In this document: in pieces, positions 1-11,864 of the stretch
Position numbering within the stretch: the stretch's first letter is position 1
Layout of the letters: every line of letters starts with the position of its first letter
Source: Tenebrio molitor
Taxonomy: Eukaryota > Arthropoda > Insecta > Coleoptera > Tenebrionidae
Assembly (NCBI RefSeq): GCF_963966145.1
Contig: NC_091050.1
Location: forward strand, 10,106,001 to 10,170,000
Length of the DNA: 64,000 nucleotides
Direction: 5' to 3'
The notes under the pieces: generated by a model
What the model was told of the DNA's origin: nothing
The model's input: only the letters and a program-made list of their open reading frames with translations
Database searches by the model: none
Program-made: the position numbers and the translations under genes

Positions 1-2204
1 ATTTAATTGAAAAATTCTATAAACCCAACTCCTCCACTCCTCTCTTCTTGGATTTGTTAATTTTAATTTTCACTTTTTAATTTCCGGCGAGATTATGAAA
101 ATCCCAGTAAAAGCACAACATTTCTATAAATTAAGCTCGCCGAGGCGGATCTAGTTTGAAAATGAACCCAAGTAGCGACTTATCCGTCTCGGAGCCGCCC
201 GAGTGTACAATAAATTAACCTGATTCGCCATTTTAAGAAGAATTCTTAAATAAAGCCATTACGAAGTTTCCAGGCCGCGCATGACACCTCCACCTGATAA
301 ATATTTCACTTTAATCCGAGACAATAAAGGTGAATCCGAAGCTCGTTACCTAGCTACCACTCTTATCGTTATGAAAAGCAATCTTGCCTCGCTTATTTAT
401 TTATTTATTTTGGAGCGAATCGTAATCACATCTACTTTGCAGCTGTTAATTTCAGTTTGATGTTCCTTAATTGCATTCTGTACATTGTGCATCCAGTTCG
501 GTGAATAATATTCTTGGTCAGTATGTCAGCAGAATCCGTTGTTCCAGCATTAATGTTCCCATTAAATCCACTAAATCTCCGGGCATCCTAGTCCAGGTAA
601 TGCTGAAAACATAATACGGAATAAATTCCTGTGCCATCGCCCCGATCTGTCCGTTCTTTGTGTTTAGTTTTAAACGAGAGCTTTGCGGCAATTTGTGGGC
701 GATCTGTATTATTTTGGAAAAAAACCAATAAAGCTCGACGACAGCGAGTTTATTTTCGTTCAATTATTAATTCAATGGGCACACACCTGAAAGCTTGAAA
801 CACGAAAGCAATTAACCAGCGAAATACAATAAAATCTAGTGTGTTCTATGAAATGTTTTCCCGTGTGCGCTTTCGCATTTTCTCTTTTATGCTTGACTGA
901 CAGAGCTTTTGGTTAAACATTTAGCGATAAAAAATGACGTTCTAAATTCGGGACATTTAATCTCTGTAGGTTTTCGTCGCTGAAGTTTCGTTTAGTGCCG
1001 CAACATTTCCTATATTTAATCAATTTATCGCCGCTCCTTCAATAGCCTGTTTGTTGGGGGCTTGAAAGCTTGTTAACTCGTAGTCCTCCTGAAGTATTTA
1101 GATAATTCAGCCAGATCGAGTGCTTAATAGATTAATCACTTTCAGCCTTGCAATTTTCATCTCTTTCCTCGGGAAAGTTCGCCGGAAAAATGCCCGCACA
1201 ATATGTGGGGAAACTTTTAATGGAAGAAAGCTCGCAAATAGGTAAATAACCCGAATCCGCCGTGAAAAACCACGGATTTCGAATACAATGCCAGAACTCG
1301 AAGGAACTTCAACAAAGGACTTTGTCTTACTGCCAGTTCGAATACGTTTAAGATCAGTGAGCTTTGATTAGGGCTGGGTAAATACGAGCATACGCTGAAA
1401 TTTACTTTAAAGCCAGAAATTAAATTTTAATCGATCGTGCGGTACACAGTCGGGTTCGTTGGTTTTTTCGTTGTCGGACGTGCATTTCAGGTGAACACTC
1501 TAATTTCAAGCGAGCTCAGAGCCAGGATGGAAGAGAAGCATTTCGGAATGGTATATTGCGGCTATCTCTGCTCGACCTTTGTATAAATATCATTTCAGCA
1601 TTCTATCCGATGAAATTGGACGCTCGCCGTCCTTTCGCAGGTACTACTACACATATTTTGTTTATCTTGCGACCATCTATTAAATGTATATAGCCTCACT
1701 TCAGGCCTTGCGTTCCCGTTTTGCTGACTTTATTCATGTAATGCGAATTCCACTGTTTCGTTTTATCATTTTTCGGGCTCCAGGAACACGCAGAATTCTA
1801 AAGCGAATAAAGACAGAAAGTGGACCAAACCCTTTTTTTTTGCTACATTTTTTTACAACACGGAGACGGTAATTTTTTTAATCTTCAAATGTTGCAGAAC
1901 GCTTTGAACTCGACTAAATTAATTCCTTAACGAAGTTGTACAAATGAATTTGCAATTGACGTAAGCTCGGCTTAAAAATTTCTTTGGTTAATATTTTCTT
2001 GTTACAAAAAACATAAAATTGTGTATTTAGCTAACTTTTTCATGTTTGCGGGATTAACTGTTTAGGATAAAGAAAGGCGGATTTGGGAGATTTAGTTTGA
2101 TAAATTAGGTTTGTTTGAAACAGTTTTTACTGTTTTTGGACAAACAATTCAAACAAAAAAATATGAATAAAATTCAACAGTTTGTTTTGCTGAAAACATC
2201 TATA

Positions 2205-2553
2205 CAGGGTATTTTGCGAGTGATAATAAGCCTGGCGGAATTGAAAATGCAACCCACAATACATTTCCAAAATTAACGATATTTTTAATATCGTTTTGTT
2301 TTAAAATGAAATTATGAATCCATGATGGCTTTGCTTTCAATAATTTTATTTGTTACAACTGACATTTACGAAAAAGTCAAAATACGACGATTAAAATGTA
2401 TTCGAATGATGAGAAAGCAGACATGATCCTGATTTATGGGGAATGTAATAAAAACGCATCTGCTGTTGGGGGTTTCTGCTTACAGTAGACATTTTCCTAA
2501 AAACTCTTCGCTTTTTCACAATTTCATTTAACTAAGGGAATGACCTTACCCTG
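2205..2553 (+). mobile_element. Hairpin-family element (copy 1) with internal HTH remnant
   Basis: Starts CAGGGTATTTTGCGAGTGAT, followed by the family arm containing AACCCACAATACATTT, and ends TTACCCTG. TA lies on both sides (2203-2204 and 2554-2555), consistent with a TA target duplication. The right arm is mostly lost. Between the ends is a ~270-bp core, shared with 46411-46866, that contains a decayed reading frame from 2396. The structure fits a non-autonomous Tc1/mariner-like element; family assignment rests on the ends, the TA flanks and the HTH remnant. Confidence 0.65.
2396..2488 (+). pseudogene. Transposase N-terminal helix-turn-helix remnant (DUF4817-like)
   Basis: The frame opens with ATG and reads 30 residues beginning MYSNDEKADMILIYGEC, then stops at TAG (2486-2488). 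Downstream, shifted by one frame, RHFPKNSSLFHNF resembles the continuation of the same domain. Insect transposase-like proteins with the DUF4817 domain typically begin with a Y(S/T)xxEKxDMxxxYGECxxNAxxA pattern, followed by a FPxRxxPS stretch; this is from memory, not a search. The second copy at 46574 has the same layout and stops at the same codon. It is clearly non-functional, broken by the stop and the frameshift. Confidence 0.55.
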
Positions 2554-2721
2554 TATTAGTGTTTGAATATTAGAATTTCCTTGTTTTGTAAAAGTGGCGT
2601 CCTGAAGGTTCACTTTCTATTGTTCTAAGTAAATTACTAATTTTAACGTGAGACGAGCTTTCGAAGAAACAATTAAAATATTTCATATGGTTTTGATCTA
2701 TTGAAGCTTAATAGTTATTTA

Positions 2722-2850
2722 TTTAACGAGTTCGTGTGTAATTTGGGCTTTTTTTGGCATGAGTGGGCCAGTTTAAAACTCGAGTGAAACGAGAGTTTTA
2801 AAGGTCCACGAGTGCCAAAAAAGCGCAAATTACACAAGAACGAGTTGAAT
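2722..2850. repeat. Imperfect palindrome with ACTCGAGTGAAACGAG centre
   Basis: The left arm begins TTAACGAGTTCGTGTGTAAT and the right arm ends TTACACAAGAACGAGTTGAA. The two fold back over about 60 bp, around a centre at roughly 2778-2795. The centre carries CTCG/CGAG motifs like several other palindromes in the window. Small open frames on both strands here are by-products of the palindrome. Confidence 0.65.
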
Positions 2851-4040
2851 ACAACGTTTTTTTGTTCGACGAGCCCCCCCAAAGGCTCCAAATGGCTGAA
2901 AATCTTTAAAATTAGCTTGACGTTTCGTTTTGACAAGTTGTCAAATTCATCAAAATCCGTTCACACAGGAGAAAATTCTCAAATTCTGACAGTGTCGAAC
3001 AAAAAAGAATCTAAAAGTGCTAAACCTCACATAAAGTGCTGAATATCTGCACAGGAATATTAGACGAGTTTAAATTTATTTTAAAGCATCCAAATAATCT
3101 GCAGATGAAATATGACTTCACTATTATGCAGCAGATATAAAAAAATAACTATTCATAGAAAATTATTTTGATGGTCAAAAAAAAGATAATGGAAGTATTA
3201 CGTTAGTGTTGACTTGATTAAAGAAACAGATTTAACAAAGAACGCAATATCATTTTTTACGTGATGTTATTCATGCAAACATTATTTTCATTGTCATTTA
3301 TTTCCAAAGCTACAAAGATTCCTGGATGAAAACAGCTTTTTAACGACGGAGTTAAACAAACAGTTGATGAATATTTTAAAATATGTATTTTTAGGACTTG
3401 AGTTTCATGATAATTAAAGCACGAGTACATTAATTTTAAAATTAGGTTTGTTTGTTTGTTTGTTTGATTATTCCGAGGACTCTTTTAGGTTATACCTAAA
3501 TTAAAAATTAATCTTAGTAAACACACGTTACGGGTACAGTTCCAAATTCGCAAATTCTTTTGAAAATTGAGTATTACGAAGATTTTAACGTTTTAATTTG
3601 TGTAGCAAGACAAGAAATGAAAAAGAGAAAGTGGCCAATAGTTCTAGAAATACCAGTAAAGAGAAAAAAAGGAAAATCCATTTGGAGGAATTTATAAGAA
3701 AACAGTTATACTGTTTCCGGACGTTTTAAAGTCTGCAAGACTAAACGGTTTTTGATATGGTTCTTTTTTCGTTAAAAAAGTCTTTCTATTCTTTATACCA
3801 GTTTTTTATGCAATCAAGCAAAACAAGACAAACATTTTATCAATTTAATCGTAGATTATTAATTTCTGGTAGATGATACGGATTTACTAAAATATTTCTC
3901 TTATAGAAGGGTCATCCAGGTTTCAAAGTTTCAGAACTTTTCTGAATTTCTAGTGATTTTTTTTCGAGAATTATTAAACTTCGCAGTGAGAATGAAAAAA
4001 TTGTCCTTGTTTGCGTTCTTTTGCTCCTCATTCTACAAAA

Positions 4041-4213
4041 GTTACATGAAAATGGGTGATAATGGGCCCGGCGGAATTGAAGATGCAACCCACAATACAG
4101 TTGCATAGCAAACGTGGATATGAACGCGAAAAATATCCAGGTTTGCTTGCCAAGTGTATTTTGGGTTGCATTTCCAATTTCGTCGGACTCATTATCACTC
4201 GTGAAATACCCTG
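4041..4213. mobile_element. Hairpin-family element (copy 2), both arms
   Basis: The left arm (GGTGATAATGGG..., AACCCACAATACAGTTGC) and the right arm (AAGTGTATTTTGGGTTGCAT..., ATTATCACTCGTGAAATACC, CTG) fold back on each other around a short loop near 4120. The arms have diverged more than in other copies, suggesting an older insertion. The left terminus is degraded, so its boundary is approximate. Confidence 0.65.
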
Positions 4214-5194
4214 AATTTCAAGAAATTTATCCGAATTCTGGTGCCTAAATTGGGGTCCTCGACGATTTATCTGCAAGATCTTATTATTATTAACCACTTG
4301 ACTCTATAAATTAGCTTAATATGTATATTGCTCATATTTTTATCATCCTTGTTGATTCCTTTTGGCAATAAACCCTTCTTGCAGCAGCGTTTGTTGTTAC
4401 TTGGATCATATTTTTAGTAAAAAAAAAAAAACTGAGCGACTCATTCTTATATGGAAAGAGAAGCACCAATTAAATTTCACAGTACTGTTATTGTCAATCA
4501 AACAGTTCTTCATTGACCATTTGACATCTTCTACGTTGGAGATAACGAATGAGGAACCACTCTGGTATTTTGTGAAAATATTAATATCTGTTACGTTGAT
4601 AGGAAATAATTCATAAATGGATGGGTCAAAAATAATTATCAGTAAAAAGTTACGTCATTTTATAAAATGTAGAAAAATGTGCAATTCCCCAAAAGTTTTT
4701 GGAAGTTCTACAAGACCCTGAATTAGGGTATATTTATTTGAAAGAAGTTCTTAGAAATAACTCTGCATAAAAAGTTGTTCGTCTAGTTGAAATTTAAATT
4801 TGATGAGTACCACCTTTTCGTTCTCACGTACTTTGCATGCGAAACACTCCAACGATGCCGGAACCGATCGTTATTCATATTGGAAGTAATTTATTTTCGG
4901 TGTTTTTGTACACCGAGCTTATCTAATCAGTTTAATAGCGCATCGCTTCTGGTCCTGAGATGATCGAAGCGCTTTCATCTGCAGCATTACCAATTCGCGT
5001 CCATCAATAAATGAAAAACTTGGAAGTGAATTATGACTGGATATTTATAAAGATACGGCTATCTTGGCAGGATGAAGTCCTTGCATGATTTACGCATATA
5101 ATAAACCATAAATTCCGTGTAGAATTTACGTTTATTCAAACATTCGATGCGTCCGTCATAAATACGACTAGTTTATGGACGCTCCAGGACCTAC

Positions 5195-5661
5195 CATCGG
5201 AAAGTCCCTGTCGCCCGACTGGTGCTGGAAGTGTAGAAAAAACGTCTTGCCGCCCCTCATCGAGTGCAAATAGCCCACCCTGATGAGGGGTGCCGCCGTG
5301 TGGCCATCGCTGAGGACGTCGAGCGTGGCGTCCCTCACGCTCAAGGGGTTCTGCGTGGGCCGCTCCCAGTCGGTGTATTCGTTCTTCAACGTGGAGAATA
5401 TCTCGTTCAGGTGGTAGTAGTAAGAGTTCCTCACGTATGTCCTTAAGATTCTGTCACGCCTCGTTTCGTTAAACCCGAACTCGAGATCTTGCGCGTTCAA
5501 GTCCAGATACGATTCCGTACTCGTTAAACCAAACAAAAGGTCGCGATCCGGAAAATCAGCCAGCTCGTATCCGGCAGATGTCGCCACTGTTGCGGTGCTG
5601 CCGGTCGGGGGAGCGCTCGTCGGGTTCACCAGGATGGTGCCGTCGATGAAGGGGGCGAAAC
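5195..5661 (-). CDS. Nlg: Neuroligin, internal coding exon (late cholinesterase-like domain)
   Basis: Encodes about 156 residues, from GFAPFIDGTILVNPT through SDGHTAAPLIRVGYLHS to HQSGDRDFPM. The acceptor is CTGTGCCAG before 5661 and the donor is ATG|gtaggt at 5194. The entry phase (two bases completing a Gly codon) matches the exon at 8709-8915, and the exit is phase 0. The segment PTQNPLSVRDATLDVLSDG is characteristic of insect neuroligins in the late part of the alpha/beta-hydrolase fold. FNET is a potential N-glycosylation site. Neuroligins are postsynaptic adhesion proteins that bind neurexins through this domain and lack esterase activity. The reading frame closes 8 codons into the following intron, which marks the exon end. 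The remaining domain and membrane segment must lie left of the window. Confidence 0.93.
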
Positions 5662-6027
5662 CTGGCACAGAAGCACGGAATCAGTTATCTCTTATAATTA
5701 TAAATAAACAAAGACATTGGAACAAAAGTGTAGTAAAATAAGAGGAGAGAAAGAAAAGACAGAAAGGAGAAAAATCGTGATAATAATTTAGAACAAATAT
5801 GCACTGTCGAGGACAGTAAAACCATAAGTAATAGAGAAAAATGAACAAAAATGTGAATAAAATGAAACTAAATTCAATAATTAAAAGATGTTAAAAGTAA
5901 AATAAAAATCATAAATCATTTTGACATTTTGTTTGGAAATATGAGATGATAAATTAAAATGGGGAAGAGAAAACCATGATGTACTAAAATAATAAATAAT
6001 TAATATGTAAAACAAAATAATAACATA

Positions 6028-6181
6028 CAGGGTGATTCACGAGTGATAATGAGCCCTATGGATTTGAAAATGCAACCCACAATACATTTGGAAAGCAAAC
6101 CTGGATATTTTCCGCGTCCATATGTATTGTGGGTTGCATTTTCAATTTCGGCAGGCTGATTGTCACTCGTGAATTACTCTG
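6028..6181. mobile_element. Hairpin-family element (copy 3), complete with TA flanks
   Basis: A 154-bp element beginning CAGGGTGATTCACGAGTGAT and ending in the reverse complement (TCACTCGTGAATTACTCTG). TA lies directly on both sides (6026-6027, 6182-6183). The two arms, each with the AACCCACAATACATTT motif or its complement, are separated by a few tens of bases. It is the cleanest short member and best defines the ends of the family. Confidence 0.75.
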
Positions 6182-7974
6182 TATGTGCTGAAACTGTGAA
6201 AGAAATTTCCACATAAATTGTTGTCTGTCTTGAATCAGACTGTTACAGGTTTATATTTTTAAAGTTATAGGCCATCACTTTATAATTTTTTATCGGCCGG
6301 TATACAAGTGCTCTTTGCCCAATTGGTAGGAATCCTTAAACGTCGCCATGCGCCATAAAAATACTGGCGATTCTGAAATAGTTCCAGACTACAAGTCGTA
6401 AAATCTGTTAGAAAAATGTAAACTTCGGCAATACTTTCGCATAGAGCACAATTTACAGTCGATTCAAAAATGTCGAAATTTAAGCATCACTTCAATCCAT
6501 CGCGAGATACGATCTCTAACTCGATATGCAATAAAATGTGAATGAGGCAACGGTTATTGATCTATGCAGACTCTAACTACCGTTAAATTAAACAGAATAC
6601 AAATGAGAGCGTATATTATCTTTCACTATTTAGGTAGTAACTTAAACAGCAACACACATAATAGAATCTAACTTTATAATACGCCATTACCAAGTTTGCA
6701 ACCAAACAAAGTCAATATTCCCATTTTCTGTAATAATAGCGATGCCGGATGCAGTCGAAGTTCTTTGCAGATTCGAGTCGAGGGGAACCTTTGCAAATGT
6801 GATAAAATAAATTTATTGCTTATGTGGATAATTTCATGAATTTATCTAGCTTGCACAAAAGGATGAAATGCAAATTAAGCGAAAAAAGCCAAGTGGATAA
6901 GTTATATGATTATTTTGTTCAGCGAACATTTCTACGGCGGTGGAAGTTACAGCTTTGTGCCAGAAGCACAAGTATAATCGGTAACACAAAATATTTTCAC
7001 ATTGATGATAAACAAGAAATGTTTTTCTAAGAGCTTTTGCATATATCTGTTTTTTTTTACTTTGTTTATGGAAGATAGATGACAAATATCTCTCCACAAA
7101 GTCATTTTGAAAATGCTTATTTTCGCCTTGTTATGCTGGGATTAAAAACGAGACATTTATATGTATTTAATTATTCGGAACAAAAAAAGTGACAAATTAA
7201 TCTCTCTTTAACAGATAAAAGGAGGTGTCCTAACATGAACATTTTTTAGCACCTCCAACCTCAGGAAATAAATTTATAAATAATACTAATTTGTAAGTTA
7301 AATTCCAAGTAATTATTTTCCTGTTGTGCTTGATCTTCACAAACTTGTTTTTCTTACTCAATTCTAAGAAATCTTATTACAATTTTCATGTAAAAAAGAT
7401 ACCTAAAGAAAATATTTTATAAGATTTACAAAAAAAGGACTAAAAATCAAATAGAGTCTGCGCACCAAAAAGGTTTTTGCACGTAATTTAAATACCTAAA
7501 TATTTTTTAAATGAGCTAATAACTGTCAAAGTTCCTCTTATAAAAGTGTTAAATAAAAAATCACATGGAAAACAAGCACGTCGTGCTTAAATATAAAAGA
7601 AAAAGACAGGAAAAATAAACTAATCGTTTTAACATTCTAAGATTTATAAAATAATTGTTAACTCATAAAAACAATTTCATCCTCAGGCTAAATCGCCAGG
7701 TTTTAATTGAATTAGTCATATTGTTTCGATTTAAATAACTGTAAAGAAATTAATTGCTAGTATAATTAATAAGCCCCCAGCTGTTAGATCAAAAGCATTA
7801 ATGAAGGGAGGTAAATATAATATACCGGAAAGACTGAAAAAGAAGTAGAGATATGGAATTAAATTAACTAGAAAACATAGACAAACCTAAATGAACAGGA
7901 GACTGGCAGAATTTCGGAGAGAAATTTAATTTAATTGTATCTATTATTATGTTATCACTCGTCCAGTTTTCCGA

Positions 7975-8057
7975 ACTCGACTTCACCTCGGTCTTCAATC
8001 GTTGGGCTTAGCACAAAAAGACTCACTTCTACTCTTAATGATATAATGTACTATTTC
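7975..8057 (+). repeat. Dispersed repeat, copy paired with 9816-9892
   Basis: Contains ACTCGACTTCACCTCGG, then GTCTTCAATC, then ACTTCTACTCTTAATGATAT. The same blocks occur in the same order and orientation at 9816-9892 with small indels. The CTCG-rich start resembles the centres of the palindromes at 38401-38596 and 45839-45954. Confidence 0.6.
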
Positions 8058-8708
8058 CCGCGTAGTCTCCTGCTGCTTGTTTATTCAATGTTTTTTGGTT
8101 TATTCCAACATTATTTATAAACAAAACGTTATTCATTACACTAATTATGAAATATTTATTTAATAACTATTTCTGTAGTTAGATTGTGTGTTATGTCTGT
8201 ATAATTATTATGTTTCATCTGGTTTATTATTTTAAAAGTTTTAGACTGTTCCACGTACTTATTAGTTTTTTCTACCAAAATTTGAAATCTGAATTTCATA
8301 TGGACCAGACCTGAATTTACATAATTTTTTGTTGAATTACAAATTTGCAAAGGACTTTAAATTCCCGATGTTATACAGCAATAATTCCACAACAAACAAA
8401 ACAAAGAGAAATTAAATTTAATTATTTAAAAAAATACAGAAAAGGTTTAAAATTCTGTTTACACAAGCTCTAAATAATTGACGTTTGCCATGCATATGCA
8501 ATTTCATTGATTTTCTAAATAAAAGAATTGTTTTACTTTTGTGTTAATTTCTTCTTTTTATATTTTGTCTTGTCACTTCAGTAACTACACGTGCAGGGAA
8601 TAACCATAATCGTCCCGCCAGTACTTAGACAAAATATTGCGTTGAACACATAAAGAAAAAAATAAAAATAGCAAAAATTCTCGTGAATCTGAAGATGTTT
8701 GTACCCAC

Positions 8709-8915
8709 CGGGCAGAAACCTAGGCGCGTCTATCCTAATTTTGAGCAGCTCCTCCAGCGGCTTCTTCCTCAGACAAGGCGCCAGATCGTCTTCATGTAGG
8801 TCACCGTGACAGTTCGTATGTTCAGCAACACTGCGTTTGACCGAAAGCGGATCTCTTTGGAGCGCCCAGGGACTGAGTCCCGAGCCACTTAACAAGATGA
8901 CTCGATGTAAGAGCT
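8709..8915 (-). CDS. Nlg: Neuroligin, internal coding exon (mid cholinesterase-like domain)
   Basis: Encodes 69 codons: ELLHRVILLSGSGLSPWALQ, then RDPLSVKRSVAEHTNC, and ending RIDAPRFLPG. The acceptor is GTTTCAG before 8915 and the donor CCCG|gtgggt at 8708; both ends are phase 1. The stretch HRVILLSGSGLSPWAL corresponds to the strand and helix that follow the nucleophile elbow in this family. Two cysteines (TNC and APC, 12 residues between them) are placed like the conserved pair of cholinesterase-like domains and probably form a disulfide. An alternative AG two bases further in would break the frame, so 8915 is preferred. The frame reads on into the downstream intron for about 40 codons before stopping at 8578. 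Confidence 0.93.
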
Positions 8916-9815
8916 CTGAAACAATCATGGATCAGCTGAACAAATTGGTATTTATTGGCCGATGTAAGTGGCTGCTTAAGTAAACTGACGCCGTGAGACC
9001 TTAATCGTTTCCGACTACGGCTTTTATTTGTTCAAATCAAGATTGAGTCCTCCAAAAAAAAATATAACGCCCAGCTACTTCACATTTCATTTTGGACACG
9101 TTTGTTGGCTTAGGAGATGATGTGGGTGGTGGAGAAACACGTTTTATTGCCACATTGCACTGCGCACAACTTAAATAATAATCGCTTCGATTTTCCGGGG
9201 GAAACTTAGCGAATGAGAGTGGAACCAATCAAACCGGCATGAAACAAATCATGCTGGAGTTGGTGCGCATTTCAATGCAACGGTTTCCAATCGTTGCTGG
9301 AATTAACGTTTCGCCTATAAAAGGTTTCAAATATATTAATAATTGACTCGTACCATATTACAGATATTTCAACACATTTCAAATAGCCGCGCTGAGGTAA
9401 ATAAATAGGATTCCATTGTGTTCACAATTGGTAAATAATTACTAATGCAACAAAACAAGTGCAATTTTATTGTTACTTCTATTCACGTTGGCATAACATT
9501 CAGGCCAATGCAGAAATTTTGTGTATTTAAAATATGTACAATGTAATGATGAAATTTACTGATGATGGCATACCAAATTGTTTTTGAGTCATTTTAGTAG
9601 TAATTGTCAGTTTTTCAAAAAGTTTTTGAAGTGAATTAGTTTCACCGTCACACCGTCACGTCTCACGCTTCGAGGTGAAAGGCTCATTCGAGTGAGTTCT
9701 GGGGAGCCGAGTTTAGTTGACCAGCGAGAAACAGTCAGATTTTAAGTGGAGATTTTAATATCAATTGATTTTACTCATTCAGAATAGAAGGTCTATTTGT
9801 GCTTCGCTCAGTTGC

Positions 9816-9892
9816 CGACCTTGACTTCGTCTCGGTCTTCAATCTCACACAAAAAGACACTTCTACTCTTAATGATATATGTATACTATTTT
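9816..9892 (+). repeat. Dispersed repeat, copy paired with 7975-8057
   Basis: Contains CCTTGACTTCGTCTCGG, then GTCTTCAATC, then CACTTCTACTCTTAATGATA, in the same order as at 7975-8057. It is shorter by a small internal deletion. Confidence 0.6.
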
Positions 9893-10058
9893 GAACATTT
9901 CTACGAGTATTATACCCCGGATAATTTTTCCGCAATGCCAGTGCAAGGCATCGAAAATTCACTGTGACCGCTGAAAAAATATATTGTACCTACTATACAA
10001 TTCACTTTGTCATAGCAGCATCTGATTACGGTCCTCGATGTAGGTTTTTGTTAATATA

Positions 10059-10786
10059 CAGGTGTCCCCAAAAAAAAAGACGAGTCCATATCTTCCTTAT
10101 TTATCGGGGGATTTTAATTATCTATACACCAAATTAAATGGTTGTTAATAGGCTACAAAATGGCCTAATAAATTCAAGTATAGCCCTATGGGCTTCAAGG
10201 GTAAACTGTCAAAATATTTTTTTTTCAAATGGGATTACATACCTTTTATTAGTAATTCTGATAGAGATTTTAATTCTCAAAACAACAATGTATCACAAGT
10301 ATAACTTCACATTAAAAAAAATAACACCAACTTTTGAAACAAATGACGAGCATCAAGCGAAAAGCTATCAAAATGCACTGCGTTACAGTGTATTAACCAA
10401 ATTAAGGTAGCTGGAAAAACAAATGATAAATAATAACATGTGGGATTGCGCAGATATGCCGCCAATGTTTAGCGCAAAATGGAACATAGACGATAGTAGC
10501 GTTCTTACATTTTTTTTTTGTGAATTTTTGGTATTTAAGTGTATATTTGTGATACACTGTTGTTTTCAGAATATAAATCTCTATCAGAATTAGTAGAAAA
10601 AAATATGTATTCTCATTTAAAAAAAAATATTTTGACAGTTTACCCTTGAAGCCCATAGGGCTATACTTGAATTTATTAGGCCATTTTGTAGCCTATTAAC
10701 AACCATTTAATTTGGTGTATAGATAATTAAAATCTTCCGATAAATAACAGAGTTATGGGCTCGTCTTCTTTTTTGGGGACACCCTG
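10059..10786. mobile_element. 728-bp inverted-repeat element, CAGGTGTCCCC ends
   Basis: Begins CAGGTGTCCCCAAAAAAAAA and ends TTTTTTGGGGACACCCTG. It is flanked by TATA on the left (10055-10058) and TATC on the right, consistent with a TA target duplication. The arms are about 240 bp each and nearly identical in inverted orientation. For example, TAGCCCTATGGGCTTCAAGG in the left arm matches its complement near 10640-10670. The ~250-bp middle is AT-rich. Open frames inside (10138-10410, 10402-10656) mirror each other and look non-coding. It is probably a non-autonomous Tc1/mariner-type or foldback element. Confidence 0.75.
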
Positions 10787-11223
10787 TATCTAGGCACAAT
10801 TTGTTATTATCGCTTTCAAATGTTTTTTATCTATACATTTGATACCAGATTTTTTGTGTGTGTATTTTTATATTTGAAATAAAAAACACACGCAATTTAA
10901 TTACCACTCTCTGCAAAACACGTATTTGCCCCACATGTGCACTATTTTCACAAATAATCCATTAGCTAAGTAGGTAATGCAATTTGCCTGGAGTGATAGT
11001 AAAAATTTGTTTAATACATTACCTGCCTAATTGCCATTGGGCATGTTGCAAAGCAACTGAAAACTGCCAGTCTGTTATTAAATCTCATGATATCATTTAC
11101 ACGTGTTTTGAAAAATACAGAGGATTTTTGCAATACAACTGCGACACACATGAAAAAACGTAATATATTTAAACAAAATAATAACGCAAAATATAGCGCC
11201 AAACGCGACGCCACTGATTAGGG

Positions 11224-11367
11224 GATTTATCGAGAGGTAGGCAACCAGTAAAACAACTGTGGATATAAATATATTTATTCATACGATTTAAACCAAGACA
11301 AATGTTTCGATAAAACAAAAGATGAGGTAGCACTCTTGATTTGTTTTCTTTTTGATCACTTGTAGAG
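11224..11367 (+). repeat. ~140-bp repeat, inverted partner of 12982-13114
   Basis: Starts GATTTATCGAGAGGTAGGCA, contains GTTTCGATAAAACAAAA, and ends near GATCACTTGTAGAG. The reverse complement of 12982-13114 shows the same blocks in the same order. The two copies could be separate insertions or the ends of one ~1.9-kb element. Confidence 0.65.
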
Positions 11368-11864
11368 TTTACAGAAGGCAATTGTGCTTCTGCGAATTGA
11401 GATCTATGACGAGGAAAAAATGTTGCAAAATTGAAAATTGTTTGAAAAATAAAATAGGGGTGAGAGTGATGATTGTGACTTGAGAGGGAGTTGAAGGGAG
11501 AGGTGAGGAAGAACTGTGCAATATCGGGTTAAAATCGAAATGTACGGTCGAGGACAAATTGAATTTGTCAGATCCCACAATTAGAAGGTGTTGGCACGTC
11601 AAGTTCGTCATAGAAAACGGGGTCCTGGCACGCTGCAATTACAGATAGAGCCGTTATCTGGGGGTACATATGCATTACGAGGACGAACAACGACTGTTTA
11701 GTCAAATAATTTGTCTCTACCTCCACATAAGTAACACATGTATGACGGAAACGGCGCTCTTAATTACAGCGAAATGGTGATGATTGTGCGCGAAAACCGA
11801 CCATCTGTCCACCTCTTTTATTTACATTGAAAATCAGAAGAATTAACGTTGAAAGGCCAATCCA

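Larger units (their letters stand above)
1..5194 (-). other. Neuroligin intron downstream of the 5195-5661 exon (partial)
   Basis: AT-rich non-coding DNA following the GT donor at 5194-5193 on the minus strand; the next acceptor is not recognisable here, so the intron continues off the left edge. It holds two hairpin-family elements (2205-2553, 4041-4213), a palindrome (2722-2850) and a short GTTT run near 3447-3465. Short open frames at 518-763, 1684-1872 and 4362-4616 have no recognisable protein features. I see nothing further in 1-2200, 2850-4040 or 4214-5194. Confidence 0.7.
5662..8708 (-). other. Neuroligin intron, 3.05 kb
   Basis: Lies between the donor at 8708-8707 (CCCG|gtgggt) and the acceptor at 5663-5662 (GTGCCAG). 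It joins phase-1 ends on both sides. It contains hairpin copy 3 (6028-6181) and a dispersed repeat (7975-8057). Otherwise it is AT-rich with no recognisable feature. The open frames at 6824-7097 and 8156-8350 look like chance. Confidence 0.85.

Noticed and set aside
4028..4297. Cysteine-rich small proteins (CIVGCIF, YCGLH motifs) at 4028-4297, 29678-29922, 38947-39168 and 58222-58482
   Set aside because: These frames are translations of the hairpin-family arms; the repeated motif comes from GGGTTGCAT/TATTGTGGG, not from a protein family.
5168..5194. C-terminal extension of the 5195-5661 exon to a stop codon
   Set aside because: The eight extra residues follow a strong donor (ATG|gtaggt), and the family continues well beyond this point.
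10138..10656. Pair of similar open frames on opposite strands
   Set aside because: They are mirror images produced by the inverted arms of the 10059-10786 element.
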